In this document: positions 1 to 6,383 of the stretch, one piece after another | Numbering within the stretch: the first letter of the stretch is position 1 | Layout of the letters: every line of letters begins with the position of its first letter | NCBI GenBank assembly: GCA_003662535.1 | Contig: QMYG01000028.1 | Span: forward strand, 1-7,292 | Length of the DNA: 7,292 nucleotides | DNA from: Candidatus Bathyarchaeota archaeon | GTDB taxonomy: Archaea; Thermoproteota; Bathyarchaeia; EX4484-135; B24-G1 | Direction of reading: 5' to 3' | Made by a program: the position numbers and the translations under genes | Notes under the pieces: generated by a model | The model's database searches: none | Seen by the model: the letters and a program-made list of their open reading frames with translations, nothing else | What the model was told of the DNA's origin: nothing

Positions 1-692
1 AACTCACCGTCTACCACCTTGAACTGCATGAAGACTAGGGTGGCTATCTCCAGCCCCCTAACGATGCTCTCAACGTCTGGGCCAGCGTTTCCGCCACCTA
101 TCCAGACGCCCTCCTTGTAGATGATTTCCTCGGAGGGTATGCCCAGCTCCTTCGTGGCGAATTCGTGGTGATACCTGACTGTCTGGTCTTTCCAGTAGAT
201 TTCCTGCGTCGGGGAGTTGAAGGCGTGGGCGCCCCCCATCTCGAAGATTGTTAGGTGCCTCCCGAAGGTCAGCCCGACGTTATCGATGTCTACGAAACGT
301 AGACAGGGCTGGCTTATCACAAGCGGGTTCGCCGGGGGCGGTATCACGCCCTCAGTGACGTAGGGCTGAAAATCTATGATGCTTGCGTGCGTGAAGAAGA
401 GGTCGTCCCGCCACCTCGCCACCACAGGATAGGGCTTTATGCGGGTGTGCCCATGCTTCTCGAAAAAGGAGAGGAAGGCCTCACGCATCTCCCTGTAGGT
501 GTATTTCCTCCTCGTTGGGGGGTTCCCTATGAAGGTGTAGTGGGCACACCCTTCCGGAGTCGCCTCCCCACAAAACTCCTGATCTGGATTCTGAGTCCAG
601 AAATACTCCCCGCACTTGGGGCAGAGCTTCCTAACGTATCCCTCCTCGTCGAAGAAGGGAATATGGTATTCACTCTCAGGAAACCTCTTCAA
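1..692 (-). CDS. alaS: Alanyl-tRNA synthetase, N-terminal part (truncated by window edge)
   Basis: This is the class II synthetase that charges tRNA-Ala in the cytoplasm; only the first ~230 codons are inside the window. Reading begins [20 protein letters not shown] four-cysteine motif (C24-x2-C27-x13-C41-x7-C49), typical of the archaeal enzyme N-terminus, is followed by the family stretch FIGNPP. The class II core follows: [14 protein letters not shown] (motif 2 region), then FEMGGAHAF and WIGGGNAGP, all characteristic of archaeal AlaRS. There is no ATG or GTG between the upstream in-frame stop (714-716) and the conserved region, so I take the TTG at 690-692. The purine-rich GGAAGGA lies 5 bases upstream and serves as ribosome binding site. 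It follows rpl12 by 67 bases on the same strand, an adjacency known from other archaea such as Sulfolobus. Identity is very secure; the start is less so. Confidence 0.95.
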   Translation of the reverse strand, partial: MKRFPESEYHIPFFDEEGYVRKLCPKCGEYFWTQNPDQEFCGEATPEGCAHYTFIGNPPTRRKYTYREMREAFLSFFEKHGHTRIKPYPVVARWRDDLFFTHASIIDFQPYVTEGVIPPPANPLVISQPCLRFVDIDNVGLTFGRHLTIFEMGGAHAFNSPTQEIYWKDQTVRYHHEFATKELGIPSEEIIYKEGVWIGGGNAGPDVESIVRGLEIATLVFMQFKVVDGE

Positions 693-747
693 TTTAAATC
701 CTTCCGTAAAATTTTATCGGTTAAGCCTGAGAAACTTGCTCGGGGGC

Positions 748-760
748 AGCCTCGAAGGCT
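748..760 (-). other. Small hairpin at the end of rpl12
   Basis: The arms AGCCT and AGGCT form a perfect 5-bp stem with a 3-base loop, overlapping the last codon and first stop base of rpl12. No T-run follows directly, so it is not a convincing terminator. It could stabilise the 3' end of the ribosomal transcript or punctuate the passage into alaS. It may also be chance. Confidence 0.25.
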
Positions 761-1077
761 TAGCCGAAGAGGCCTGCCAATCCCTCTAGGGCCTCCTCCT
801 CCCGCTTAGCTTCTTCCTCCTTCTTCTTGGCTTCCTCCTTCTTCTCCTCGCCGCCAGCGGACTCAGCTGCTCCAGCCGCCGGAGCTGCGACAGCGGGCAT
901 CAACGAGGCGGACTTTATGGCCTCGTCTATGTCTACGCCCTCCAAGGCGGCTACCAAGCTCTTCACCCTCACTGGGTCTACCTCCAAACCGGCGGCCTCC
1001 AACACCTTGGACAAGCTCTCCTCTGTTATCTCCTTGCCAGCCCTGTGGAGGAGCATGGCCGCATACACATACTCCAT
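760..1077 (-). CDS. rpl12: Large ribosomal subunit stalk protein L12/P1 (archaeal type)
   Basis: Acidic stalk protein of the 50S subunit. Dimers bind the L10/P0 spine and recruit and activate translation GTPases. The 105 residues match the archaeal P1 length. The N-terminal dimerisation domain (about 1-58) begins [19 protein letters not shown] flexible Ala/Pro/Gly hinge follows (about 60-75, with [16 protein letters not shown]), then a Lys/Glu-rich charged segment (about 76-95). The conserved factor-binding end is GLAGLFG, a variant of the usual GLGALFG. The ATG at 1075-1077 has GGGGTG seven bases upstream as ribosome binding site. It follows rpl10 on the same strand after 89 non-coding bases, so it could have a promoter of its own. 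Such a promoter would fit the several copies of L12 needed per ribosome. Confidence 0.97.
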   Translation of the reverse strand: MEYVYAAMLLHRAGKEITEESLSKVLEAAGLEVDPVRVKSLVAALEGVDIDEAIKSASLMPAVAAPAAGAAESAGGEEKKEEAKKKEEEAKREEEALEGLAGLFG

Positions 1078-1130
1078 TCACCAACACCCCCATACAGTGG
1101 ACGGCTAAGCCCCCAAATTCACTCCATAAC

Positions 1131-1152
1131 CTTAACATAAACATACTTAAGC
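1131..1152 (-). promoter_or_regulatory. Possible promoter element before rpl12
   Basis: The AT-rich stretch in the 89-base gap between rpl10 and rpl12 reads GCTTAAGTATGTTTATGTTA on the minus strand. It resembles an archaeal box A and lies 54-75 bases before the L12 start. Its sequence is weaker than the boxes before secE, rpl11 and rpl1. It may only reflect an AT-rich spacer; the call rests on position and composition. Confidence 0.3.
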
Positions 1153-1166
1153 ATACCGCTTCCAAA

Positions 1167-2036
1167 CTAGCCAGAAGGCGGGTAGCCCCGAGAGGATAGA
1201 AGGCTGTAGAGGGCGCTAGCCTGAGCCTCAGCCCTAGCCAGAAGCATGGGCAGGGACTCGTCAGTCGGTATCGAAGCCTCAAGCGAAAGCCCAAGAGCCC
1301 TGCGATGAGCCAACTGTATGAGCTGGACGACGTTCTCTGGAGTCGGGTAGGCAATTTCGACCGAAAGCGCCAAGGCGTCCCTATGCGCCTGGGCAATGTC
1401 CTCCCTCAGCTTGTCCAAGTCCAAGCTGAGGAGCTCGCCCGGAATGACTAGCCCGTCTACGTAGGCGGCCTTGAGGCTTAGGCCGACGGTGATCGCCTTG
1501 ACGTTTAGCCTCGCCAGTGCCAAGGCAAGCTCCCTGCTGATGACTTCGCCCTTCTTTGCGACCAGAGTGTCTCTGACAACCCAGACGCTTCCAGCCTCTA
1601 TGCGTGTCGGTATGCCCACGGCGTTCAGCTCGCTGATTACTGGGCCCGGGGGAATCCCCGTGTTTCCGGCTGGGACTATGATGTCGTCTGTGGCTATGTC
1701 CCCAGCCTTCGGCTTACGCTTAACCTTGCACTGGTCTAGGATGAGCTGAAGCTTGAAGGGGTTCACGTCGCTGAAGAGGAAGATGTTTGAGCCTTTGAGG
1801 TATTCGGCGAGCTTTTCTATGCCCGGTTTACCGCACTTCTCCAGAGCCCTCTTGAATATCGTGTTCTTGATCACCTTTATGAGGGCTGTTCCGTGAAGCC
1901 TCTTTCTCAGCTCCTGAATCTGTGAGGAGCCGACCTTATGCAGGCTGGCTATGCCCACTACATCATACTTTTTGAGGAGTTCCGCAACCTCCTCAACCAT
2001 GCGGCTTTTCTGCTCAATCACGTATTGCTGGGGCAT
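1167..2036 (-). CDS. rpl10: Large ribosomal subunit stalk protein L10/P0 (acidic tail absent)
   Basis: P0 anchors the L12 dimers on 23S rRNA at the GTPase centre. The 289-residue protein begins MPQQYVIEQKSRMVEEVAEL. The rRNA-binding domain includes SLHKVGSSQIQELRK and IKVIKNTIFKRAL. The archaeal/eukaryotic insert domain contains IIVPAGNTGIPPGPVISEL. Near the C-terminus are two clear 26-residue modules (218-243 starting HRDALALS and 244-269 starting HRRALGLS) and a partial third. These correspond to the known archaeal P0 spine segments that bind L12 dimers. The protein ends ALYSLLSSRGYPPSG, without the charged hinge and GLGALFG-like tail that many archaeal P0 proteins share with L12. The following DNA shows no continuation of such a tail. 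The ATG shares its A with the rpl1 stop (TAATG), which implies translational coupling. Confidence 0.96.
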   Translation of the reverse strand: MPQQYVIEQKSRMVEEVAELLKKYDVVGIASLHKVGSSQIQELRKRLHGTALIKVIKNTIFKRALEKCGKPGIEKLAEYLKGSNIFLFSDVNPFKLQLILDQCKVKRKPKAGDIATDDIIVPAGNTGIPPGPVISELNAVGIPTRIEAGSVWVVRDTLVAKKGEVISRELALALARLNVKAITVGLSLKAAYVDGLVIPGELLSLDLDKLREDIAQAHRDALALSVEIAYPTPENVVQLIQLAHRRALGLSLEASIPTDESLPMLLARAEAQASALYSLLSSRGYPPSG

Positions 2037-2683
2037 TACAGATTCACCTTCACAGCTGGACCCATGGTCTCCTTCACGTATATGGAGGCTATGTTCTTCA
2101 AGCCCTTCTTAAGCTTCGCCTCCAACCTGCCAATCACGGCCTGAATGTTCTCCACCAACTGCTCGTCGCTCATGTCCTCGGTTCCCACACGGCACTGGAT
2201 TATCGGGGCCCTCCTCGTCCTCAACAGAACCATGCGTCTTCGTCGCTCAATCTCCTTGGCGACGTCTGCTGAGGGGGGCACGGGCGCAGGCATCTTACCA
2301 CGGGGAGCCAATACGGAGCCTAGGACCTTGCCCACGAGGGGCATGAGGGGGGCTTCGGCGAGGAAGTAGTCGTATTTGTTGGCTAGGCGCTTCTGCTCAA
2401 CCTTGTTTCCGGCTAGAGCCTTGATTTCGTCCTCGCCAAGCACGTCTACGCCCGCCTCCTTAGCCCTCAGCGCCATGTCTCCCGTGGCGAAGAAGCAGAT
2501 TTTCACTTCCTTGTTCGGTGGGTTGGGAAGCTCAACCCACTCCTGAACACGCTCCTCGGGCCTACGCATGTCTATGTCCCGAAGATTTATGATAAGCTCT
2601 ACCGACTGGAGGAAGTTCCTCTTCTTGGTCTTTTCACGCATCTCCTTAATCGCCTTGAGGATGTTTTCAGCCGGCAGCGGCAT
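2036..2683 (-). CDS. rpl1: Large ribosomal subunit protein L1
   Basis: L1 binds 23S rRNA helices 76-78 and forms the mobile stalk at the E site; in several archaea and bacteria it also represses its own mRNA. The 215-residue product starts MPLPAENILKAIKEMREKTK. It contains SVELIINLRDIDMRRPEERV, the glycine-rich L1 signature LGSVLAPRGKMP (121-132), and the C-terminal QCRVGTEDMSDEQL and SIYVKETMGPAVKVNL. An in-frame GTG at 2723-2725 would add 14 residues (SCFLLVQFVGGLG). I reject it because it lies inside the promoter region: the TATA box at 2727-2734 predicts transcription from about 2705. The ATG at 2681-2683 is preceded by a G-rich ribosome binding region (GGGTGGGTTGGGG). The gene overlaps rpl10 by one base. 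Confidence 0.95.
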   Translation of the reverse strand: MPLPAENILKAIKEMREKTKKRNFLQSVELIINLRDIDMRRPEERVQEWVELPNPPNKEVKICFFATGDMALRAKEAGVDVLGEDEIKALAGNKVEQKRLANKYDYFLAEAPLMPLVGKVLGSVLAPRGKMPAPVPPSADVAKEIERRRRMVLLRTRRAPIIQCRVGTEDMSDEQLVENIQAVIGRLEAKLKKGLKNIASIYVKETMGPAVKVNL

Positions 2684-2726
2684 CCCCAACCCACCCACAA
2701 ACTGCACTAACAAAAAACAGGACACA

Positions 2727-2740
2727 CCTATAAATCATTT
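2727..2740 (-). promoter_or_regulatory. Promoter of the rpl1-rpl10-rpl12 transcript
   Basis: On the minus strand this reads AAATGATTTATAGG, a good archaeal TATA box (TTTATA) with a purine-rich upstream element. Transcription would begin about 26 bases downstream, near 2705, leaving a leader of some 20 bases before the rpl1 ATG at 2683. The box lies in the 136-base gap after rpl11, the largest gap in the ribosomal block. That supports a separate L1-L10-L12 unit. The call is inferred from sequence and spacing. Confidence 0.6.
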
Positions 2741-2760
2741 CCACCAAGCCGCAACACACC

Positions 2761-2773
2761 AACAAAAACTTTA
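2761..2773 (-). terminator. Possible T-rich terminator after rpl11
   Basis: The minus strand reads GTTAAAGTTTTTG downstream of the rpl11 stop, with a run of five T. Archaeal RNA polymerase can stop at short U-tracts without a hairpin. The position just before the rpl1 promoter fits termination of the upstream transcript. The signal is short and could be partial or absent in vivo. Confidence 0.3.
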
Positions 2774-2819
2774 ACAAAGCGGGGGAGGACGCCCCGACGA
2801 GGCTATTTAGGATATACGT

Positions 2820-3317
2820 CTAAGCGGTGTCTTCCTCTGCGAGAAGCTGGTCGTAGACTCCTTCGTCTATCTCCTTCTGGACTTCCCTCGGGTCTTTTCC
2901 TTCGACTGTTACTCCCATGCTTACGCAGGTTCCAAGCACCTCTTTTACGGCCGCCTTTAACGTTTTTGCTAGAAGCTGAGGCCTTTTTATGCGGGCTATT
3001 CGTATGACCTGCTCCATTGTGAGGTTTCCGATCTTTTCTGTTCCCGGCGCTCCCGAGCCCTTTTCGACGCCTAGCTCCTTCACTATGAGGGCTGACGTGG
3101 TTGGTATGCCTGTTTCGATTTCGAATTCCTTCGTCTCAACATCTATGATTACTTTGACCGGGACTCGCATGCCAGCATAGTCTTTTGTGCGTTCGTTGAT
3201 TTCGTTCACGATCATCGGTAGGTTTACGCCCATTGGGCCTAGGGCTGGGCCTATTGGGGGGCCAGCCGTAGCCTTCCCACCCTCTATGAGGAACTCAAAG
3301 ACCTTCTTCTCACCCAT
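2820..3317 (-). CDS. rpl11: Large ribosomal subunit protein L11
   Basis: L11 binds the GTPase-associated region of 23S rRNA at the base of the stalk. The 165-residue product starts [20 protein letters not shown]. It carries the proline-rich N-terminal motif [14 protein letters not shown], and the rRNA-binding C-terminal domain includes [11 protein letters not shown] and [19 protein letters not shown]. An in-frame GTG at 3351-3353 would add twelve residues ([11 protein letters not shown] and the start). I prefer the ATG at 3315-3317 because family members begin here. It also has GGGAGG nine bases upstream, and a TATA-like box at 3366-3373 predicts transcription starting near 3343, after the GTG. 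It follows nusG on the same strand with 57 bases between. Confidence 0.95.
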   Translation of the reverse strand: MGEKKVFEFLIEGGKATAGPPIGPALGPMGVNLPMIVNEINERTKDYAGMRVPVKVIIDVETKEFEIETGIPTTSALIVKELGVEKGSGAPGTEKIGNLTMEQVIRIARIKRPQLLAKTLKAAVKEVLGTCVSMGVTVEGKDPREVQKEIDEGVYDQLLAEEDTA

Positions 3318-3365
3318 CTCCGCAGGCCTCCCACCCTTCTTCGGACTTAACACGCAGAGAAATGG

Positions 3366-3375
3366 CTTTTAAGTC
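3366..3375 (-). promoter_or_regulatory. Possible rpl11 promoter box
   Basis: The minus-strand sequence GACTTAAAAG lies directly after the nusG coding end, overlapping the last base of its stop codon. It shares the 8-mer GACTTAAA with the element before secE (4051-4060). The expected start, about 26 bases downstream, would give rpl11 a leader of about 25 bases. It could be an internal promoter within a larger operon. Confidence 0.45.
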
Positions 3376-3830
3376 TATGCTTCAGACCTTTCACCTCTCT
3401 CAACGAGCTTCAGGTAATCAGCAGGAACCGTTATGGGGAGTGTGAAGCTCGCCTCCAAAAGCTCTACGGTTACCTCCTCCTTCGTCCTGTCTATCCGCGT
3501 TATTTTCGCCCTCATGCCCTTGAAGGGGCCGCTGACGATTTCCACTACGTCGTCTACCTGAAGCTCCTCGATGATGGATTTGACGACTATGTAGCGTTCG
3601 ATGTCTGCTAGGCTTAGCACCCCCGGGACTCTGGAGCGGACGTGCTTCACGCCCATGATTGCCTCGTCTACTAGGTGTGGGCCGTCCGCCTCGATGAAGA
3701 TGTATCCTTTTAGGGTTTCTGGTGCGAGAACAGCCTTTATTGGGATGTTGTTCGCCTTCGCCCTCATCGCCACTAAGTTTGCCACGTTTCTCTCCTGTCC
3801 AGCGGTTGTCCTAACGGCGTAGATTGGCAA
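3375..3830 (-). CDS. spt5: Transcription elongation factor Spt5 (archaeal NusG)
   Basis: Spt5/NusG binds the RNA polymerase clamp and promotes processive elongation; archaeal members pair with Spt4 and can link polymerase to ribosomes. The product is about 151 residues, close to the archaeal norm. It begins with PIYAVRTTAGQERNVANLV, the start of the NGN domain (about 1-90). A KOW domain follows (about 93-124) with VVEIVSGPFKGMRAKITRID, then a short C-terminal tail. I choose the TTG at 3828-3830. GGGAGG (3841-3846) is about ten bases upstream, and family proteins begin directly at this point (M-x-IYAVRT). The GTG at 3837-3839 would add three residues but lies only one base after that ribosome binding site. 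The gene starts 22 bases after secE, so they are probably cotranscribed. Confidence 0.95.
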   Translation of the reverse strand: MPIYAVRTTAGQERNVANLVAMRAKANNIPIKAVLAPETLKGYIFIEADGPHLVDEAIMGVKHVRSRVPGVLSLADIERYIVVKSIIEELQVDDVVEIVSGPFKGMRAKITRIDRTKEEVTVELLEASFTLPITVPADYLKLVERGERSEA

Positions 3831-3852
3831 TATCTGCACACCTCCCTGTTTT

Positions 3853-4020
3853 TTAGCCTTGGAGCAGGTAGGAGAGGAGCCTCGTGAGGAACCCTATGGC
3901 CCCGACTAGGGTTATGCCTAGTGCGCTTATCTTTATGAGCGTCCAGAGCTCCTTCCAGCTCGGCTTCTTCGCACGCCTAAGCAGTCTGGCGCTAGACCTG
4001 AGGAAGTCGGTGAGCCCCAA
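3853..4020 (-). CDS. secE: Preprotein translocase subunit SecE (Sec61-gamma)
   Basis: SecE clamps the SecY channel in the membrane and is needed for protein export. This 55-residue protein reads MGLTDFLRSSARLLRRAKKP, then SWKELWTLIKISALG, then ITLVGAIGFLTRLLSYLLQG. It has a short amphipathic, Arg/Lys-rich N-terminal helix and the SecE-like KKPSWKELW hinge. A single membrane helix follows at about residues 28-53, as expected for the minimal archaeal form. The only usable start in frame is the TTG at 4018-4020; an upstream stop at 4054-4056 closes the frame. GGATG lies five bases before the TTG. The usual archaeal order secE-nusG-rpl11 confirms the identity. Because it is short and starts with TTG, automated annotation can easily miss it. 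Confidence 0.92.
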   Translation of the reverse strand: MGLTDFLRSSARLLRRAKKPSWKELWTLIKISALGITLVGAIGFLTRLLSYLLQG

Positions 4021-4050
4021 GGCACATCCACAAGAAAAGATGCGAAGCCA

Positions 4051-4060
4051 ACTTTAAGTC
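4051..4060 (-). promoter_or_regulatory. Possible promoter box for secE-nusG
   Basis: The minus strand reads GACTTAAAGT in the 51-base gap between dtdA and secE. The predicted transcription start, near 4029, falls about ten bases before the secE TTG. The element shares GACTTAAA with the one before rpl11. It suggests that the conserved secE-nusG unit is driven separately from argF-dtdA. Confidence 0.45.
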
Positions 4061-4071
4061 TTTCTCAAGCC

Positions 4072-4887
4072 CTAGACACGAATAATCTCTATGTCTTGTT
4101 CCTCTAGCAGTTTCACGAGCCACTGCCTGTGCCTGCCTCGGACGCCCTTCCAGTCTATGATTGCCGTTTTGCACCCGCCCCAAGTCCTCCTTACGGGCTC
4201 CAAAGCCAGCCACGGGTCTACCTCCTCTCTGAAGGCGTATTTTGGGACTATGTGCCCGACTGCGAGCTCCGTCTCTAATGCGGCCTGCGTCTGCTTTGGG
4301 GCGTAGTGTGTGCCTCCATACCCGACTGCTGGCGTGGCCTCTAAGCTATGGGTAGCGGCGGCTAAGGCCGCCTCGGCAACGGCTAGGGCTGCCTTCTCGT
4401 CCTTCCAGCGTTCAGGGTCGCTTCCGATTTCCACGAAGAGGGCTGGAGCTCGGAGCTCGGTCGGCCCGTGGTGCGTAACTTCCAGCGTAACTGGGTAGTT
4501 TAGTTTCAGGCTGTCCACCATCTCCTTGAGTTTTAGCAGTGCGGCTTTTACTCGGCTTGGGCTTGCCCAAGCTATTTGCCTCGGTTTTCCTCCATGGCTC
4601 GAGTCCCAGCCTAGGTTTCCCGGCACATGCGTGGTGAGCATGGGCCTTCCGCTTGCGCATTCGTGCCTAGAGACGAAGATTACTGCGTCTACGTCGAAGT
4701 GGTCTGTGAGGTGGCCTGCGTGTATTGTGTCTCCCTCTAGGTAGATGAAGAGCACGTCTCCCATGTGGTAGACGGTGTTGCCCTCGAATTGCCTGTCTGT
4801 TTCCTTGAAGCTGAAGTTTTCTAGGAGCCTCTGGGCTATGTTCACGCCTGCTGGGTCGAGCTTCGAGGCGGCGATGAGGACTGTCAA
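4072..4887 (-). CDS. dtdA: D-aminoacyl-tRNA deacylase (archaeal/plant DTD2 type)
   Basis: The enzyme hydrolyses D-amino acids from mischarged tRNA and so keeps D-residues out of proteins. It is the DTD2 family (also called GEK1 in plants), unrelated to bacterial Dtd. The 271-residue product begins MTVLIAASKLDPAGVNIAQR. Family landmarks are FVSRHECASGRPMLTTHVPGN (71-91, with H87-N91), EVTHHGPTELRAPALFVEIGS (136-156) and GGTHYAPKQT (191-200). These histidine-rich motifs make up the conserved metal/active-site region of this family. Translation starts at the TTG (4885-4887), 11 bases after the argF stop. The GAGG that overlaps this stop can serve as ribosome binding site, so dtdA is probably coupled to argF. 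Its nearness to ribosomal genes and alaS fits a translation quality-control role. Confidence 0.93.
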   Translation of the reverse strand: MTVLIAASKLDPAGVNIAQRLLENFSFKETDRQFEGNTVYHMGDVLFIYLEGDTIHAGHLTDHFDVDAVIFVSRHECASGRPMLTTHVPGNLGWDSSHGGKPRQIAWASPSRVKAALLKLKEMVDSLKLNYPVTLEVTHHGPTELRAPALFVEIGSDPERWKDEKAALAVAEAALAAATHSLEATPAVGYGGTHYAPKQTQAALETELAVGHIVPKYAFREEVDPWLALEPVRRTWGGCKTAIIDWKGVRGRHRQWLVKLLEEQDIEIIRV

Positions 4888-4898
4888 GGCCCTGTTCC

Positions 4899-5831
4899 TC
4901 AGAGTAGGAGCGCTAGGAGAGCCTTCTCCGTGTGTAGGCGGTTTTCTGCTTGGTCGAAGACGATTGAGCGTTCGCCGTCTATGACCTCTGGGGCGACCTC
5001 CTCACCCCGGTGTGCAGGTAGACAGTGCATGAAGACGGCGTCCTCAGCCGCATAGCGGAACAAGTCCAGCGTAACCTGATACTTCGGCAGGAAGACGCGT
5101 AGGCGTTCTTCACGCTCCCTCTCCATGCCCATAGAGACGAAGACATCCGTGTAGATGACGTTGGCGTCCTTCACAGCCTCTACGGGGTCTGTGAGTATTT
5201 CTACTTTGGAGCCGCTCTCCTTTGCGTTTTCCCTGGCCCAGTCTACCACCCGTTTGTCTGGCTTGTAGCCTTCCGGGCTGGCGACGCTTATGTCTACCCC
5301 GAGCTTGCTGCAGCCTATCATGAGGGAGTGGCAGACGTTGTTCCCGTCCCCCACGTAGGCGACTTTTAGGCCCTCCAGCCTGCCCCACCTCTCCCAGACT
5401 GTGAAGAGGTCTGCCAGGCCCTGGCAGGGGTGCAGGAAGTCGGACAACGCATTGATTACGGGTATGGTGGCGTGCCTAGCCATCTCCTCGAGAATCTCGT
5501 GCCCGTAGACTCTGGCCGCTACGCCGTCTACATACCTGCTGAGGACCTTAGCCGTGTCTGAGACTGGCTCCCCACGTCCGAGCTGGAGCTGCCCCCACTC
5601 CAAGTAGAGGCTTGAGCCGCCTAGATGGCGCATGGCAACCTCGAAGGAGACCCTCGTCCTCGTGGAGGGCTTCTGAAACATCAACGCCAAAATTTTCCCC
5701 GGGAGAAGCTCGTGCGGAACCCCACGACGAAGCTTGTCCTTCAAATCCCTAGAAAGCCTGAGCATCTCCCAGAGTTCATCAGCCGAGAAGTCCTGAAGCG
5801 TGAGGAAATGCCTACCCCTAAGCCCCGTCAA
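4899..5831 (-). CDS. argF: Ornithine carbamoyltransferase
   Basis: It converts ornithine and carbamoyl phosphate to citrulline in arginine biosynthesis. The 310-residue protein has the carbamoyl-phosphate motif STRTRVSFE (56-64) and HPCQ (134-137). It also has the ornithine-side loop SMG (233-235), the catalytic HCLP (269-272) and QAENR (294-298). Together these separate OTC from aspartate transcarbamylase. The start is chosen as TTG at 5829-5831, giving MTGLRGRHFLTLQDF, which aligns with related archaeal enzymes. GGGGTG lies eight bases before it, like the arrangement at rpl12. GTG at 5838-5840 (three residues longer) is the main alternative. The TTG at 5865-5867 precedes the predicted transcription start and is unlikely. 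It is the first gene of the minus-strand block and is followed tightly by dtdA. A putrescine or other carbamoyl acceptor cannot be fully excluded from sequence. Confidence 0.94.
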   Translation of the reverse strand: MTGLRGRHFLTLQDFSADELWEMLRLSRDLKDKLRRGVPHELLPGKILALMFQKPSTRTRVSFEVAMRHLGGSSLYLEWGQLQLGRGEPVSDTAKVLSRYVDGVAARVYGHEILEEMARHATIPVINALSDFLHPCQGLADLFTVWERWGRLEGLKVAYVGDGNNVCHSLMIGCSKLGVDISVASPEGYKPDKRVVDWARENAKESGSKVEILTDPVEAVKDANVIYTDVFVSMGMEREREERLRVFLPKYQVTLDLFRYAAEDAVFMHCLPAHRGEEVAPEVIDGERSIVFDQAENRLHTEKALLALLL

Positions 5832-5865
5832 GTCTCGCACACCCCTGCACCACACTCCACACAAC

Positions 5866-5882
5866 AAAAATATTAAAATTCA
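5866..5882 (-). promoter_or_regulatory. AT-rich promoter of argF, possibly also terminator of the upstream gene
   Basis: On the minus strand this reads GAATTTTAATATTTTTG. The TTTTAATAT part fits an archaeal TATA box about 26 bases before a predicted start near 5849, upstream of the argF start codon. The five-T run at its end could at the same time terminate the regulator transcript, which stops at 5901. Confidence 0.45.
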
Positions 5883-5900
5883 CACAAATGCTGAACACCG

Positions 5901-6365
5901 CTAGAGACTGTGAACCAGCTTCGCACCCTTAGCAACTAAACAACCAATCTCAGTCAAATATACTCTACCATTAGTGGTGATAATTACACGGCCGTCATCG
6001 GCTAGCTCATCTATAATAGCCTTTTCTGCATCTGTGAAATTAGATAACGGAACAGCTCTCTCAGGCGTAATTCCGCCTAAATTATAGATTTGAACTAGCA
6101 ACCTAGCACGGGGAGATAATTTTGTGTTTTCCTTGACAAAGCGAACATAGTCTTCAAATTTATCCTCCTCAATCCAGAAAATTTCGTATCTACCGATTTT
6201 TTTGCTCCTAATTCTTGGATTTTTCATCATTAATTTTGTCAATATCCTAGAAACCGTTAGATGATGCGCCTTAACTATGCGAGAAAGTTCCGTAGCCGTG
6301 TAGGGTTCATCTGCTAGTAATTCAAGTATTTGAGACTCGAGACTACGTTTAACATTATCAGTCAT
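5901..6365 (-). CDS. Winged-helix DNA-binding protein, putative transcriptional regulator
   Basis: I do not recognise a named family. The 154-residue product starts MTDNVKRSLESQILELLAD. Residues 8-65 look like a winged helix-turn-helix: ILELLADEPYTATELSRIV, then HHLTVSRILTKL as recognition-helix region, then a beta wing ending RYEIFWI. The middle (65-105) is charged. A second wing-like unit occupies 108-145 (TDAEKAIIDELADDG, then RVIITTNGRVYLTEIG), so two tandem DNA-binding domains are plausible. There is no signal peptide or membrane helix. The ATG at 6363-6365 has GGTGGGGG upstream. A GTG at 6405-6407 would add 14 residues encoded by the repeat leader and is less likely. Codons are AT-rich, unlike argF downstream. 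It stands divergent to another small winged-helix gene across a region of inverted repeats, which suggests autoregulation. Function beyond DNA binding is unknown. Confidence 0.85.
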   Translation of the reverse strand: MTDNVKRSLESQILELLADEPYTATELSRIVKAHHLTVSRILTKLMMKNPRIRSKKIGRYEIFWIEEDKFEDYVRFVKENTKLSPRARLLVQIYNLGGITPERAVPLSNFTDAEKAIIDELADDGRVIITTNGRVYLTEIGCLVAKGAKLVHSL

Positions 6366-6383
6366 TCCATTCCCCCACCTTAT

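Noticed and set aside
690..700. GATTTAAAT immediately before the alaS TTG as a promoter
   Set aside because: It resembles the tRNA-Thr box, but transcription from it would begin inside the alaS coding region with no suitable in-frame start nearby. It more likely overlaps the ribosome binding region.
748..760. Hairpin at the end of rpl12 as an intrinsic terminator
   Set aside because: The stem is only five base pairs and no U-tract follows it.
387..809. Plus-strand open frame over the alaS start and rpl12 end
   Set aside because: It runs antisense to conserved alaS and rpl12 coding sequence and has no recognisable family features.
827..1396. Open frames on both strands overlapping rpl12 and rpl10
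   Set aside because: They are shadow frames of the GC-rich ribosomal genes; their low-complexity or arginine-rich translations show no domain.
2684..2725. GTG start that would lengthen L1 by 14 residues
   Set aside because: It is almost at the TATA box and upstream of the predicted transcription start; L1 family proteins begin at the inner ATG.
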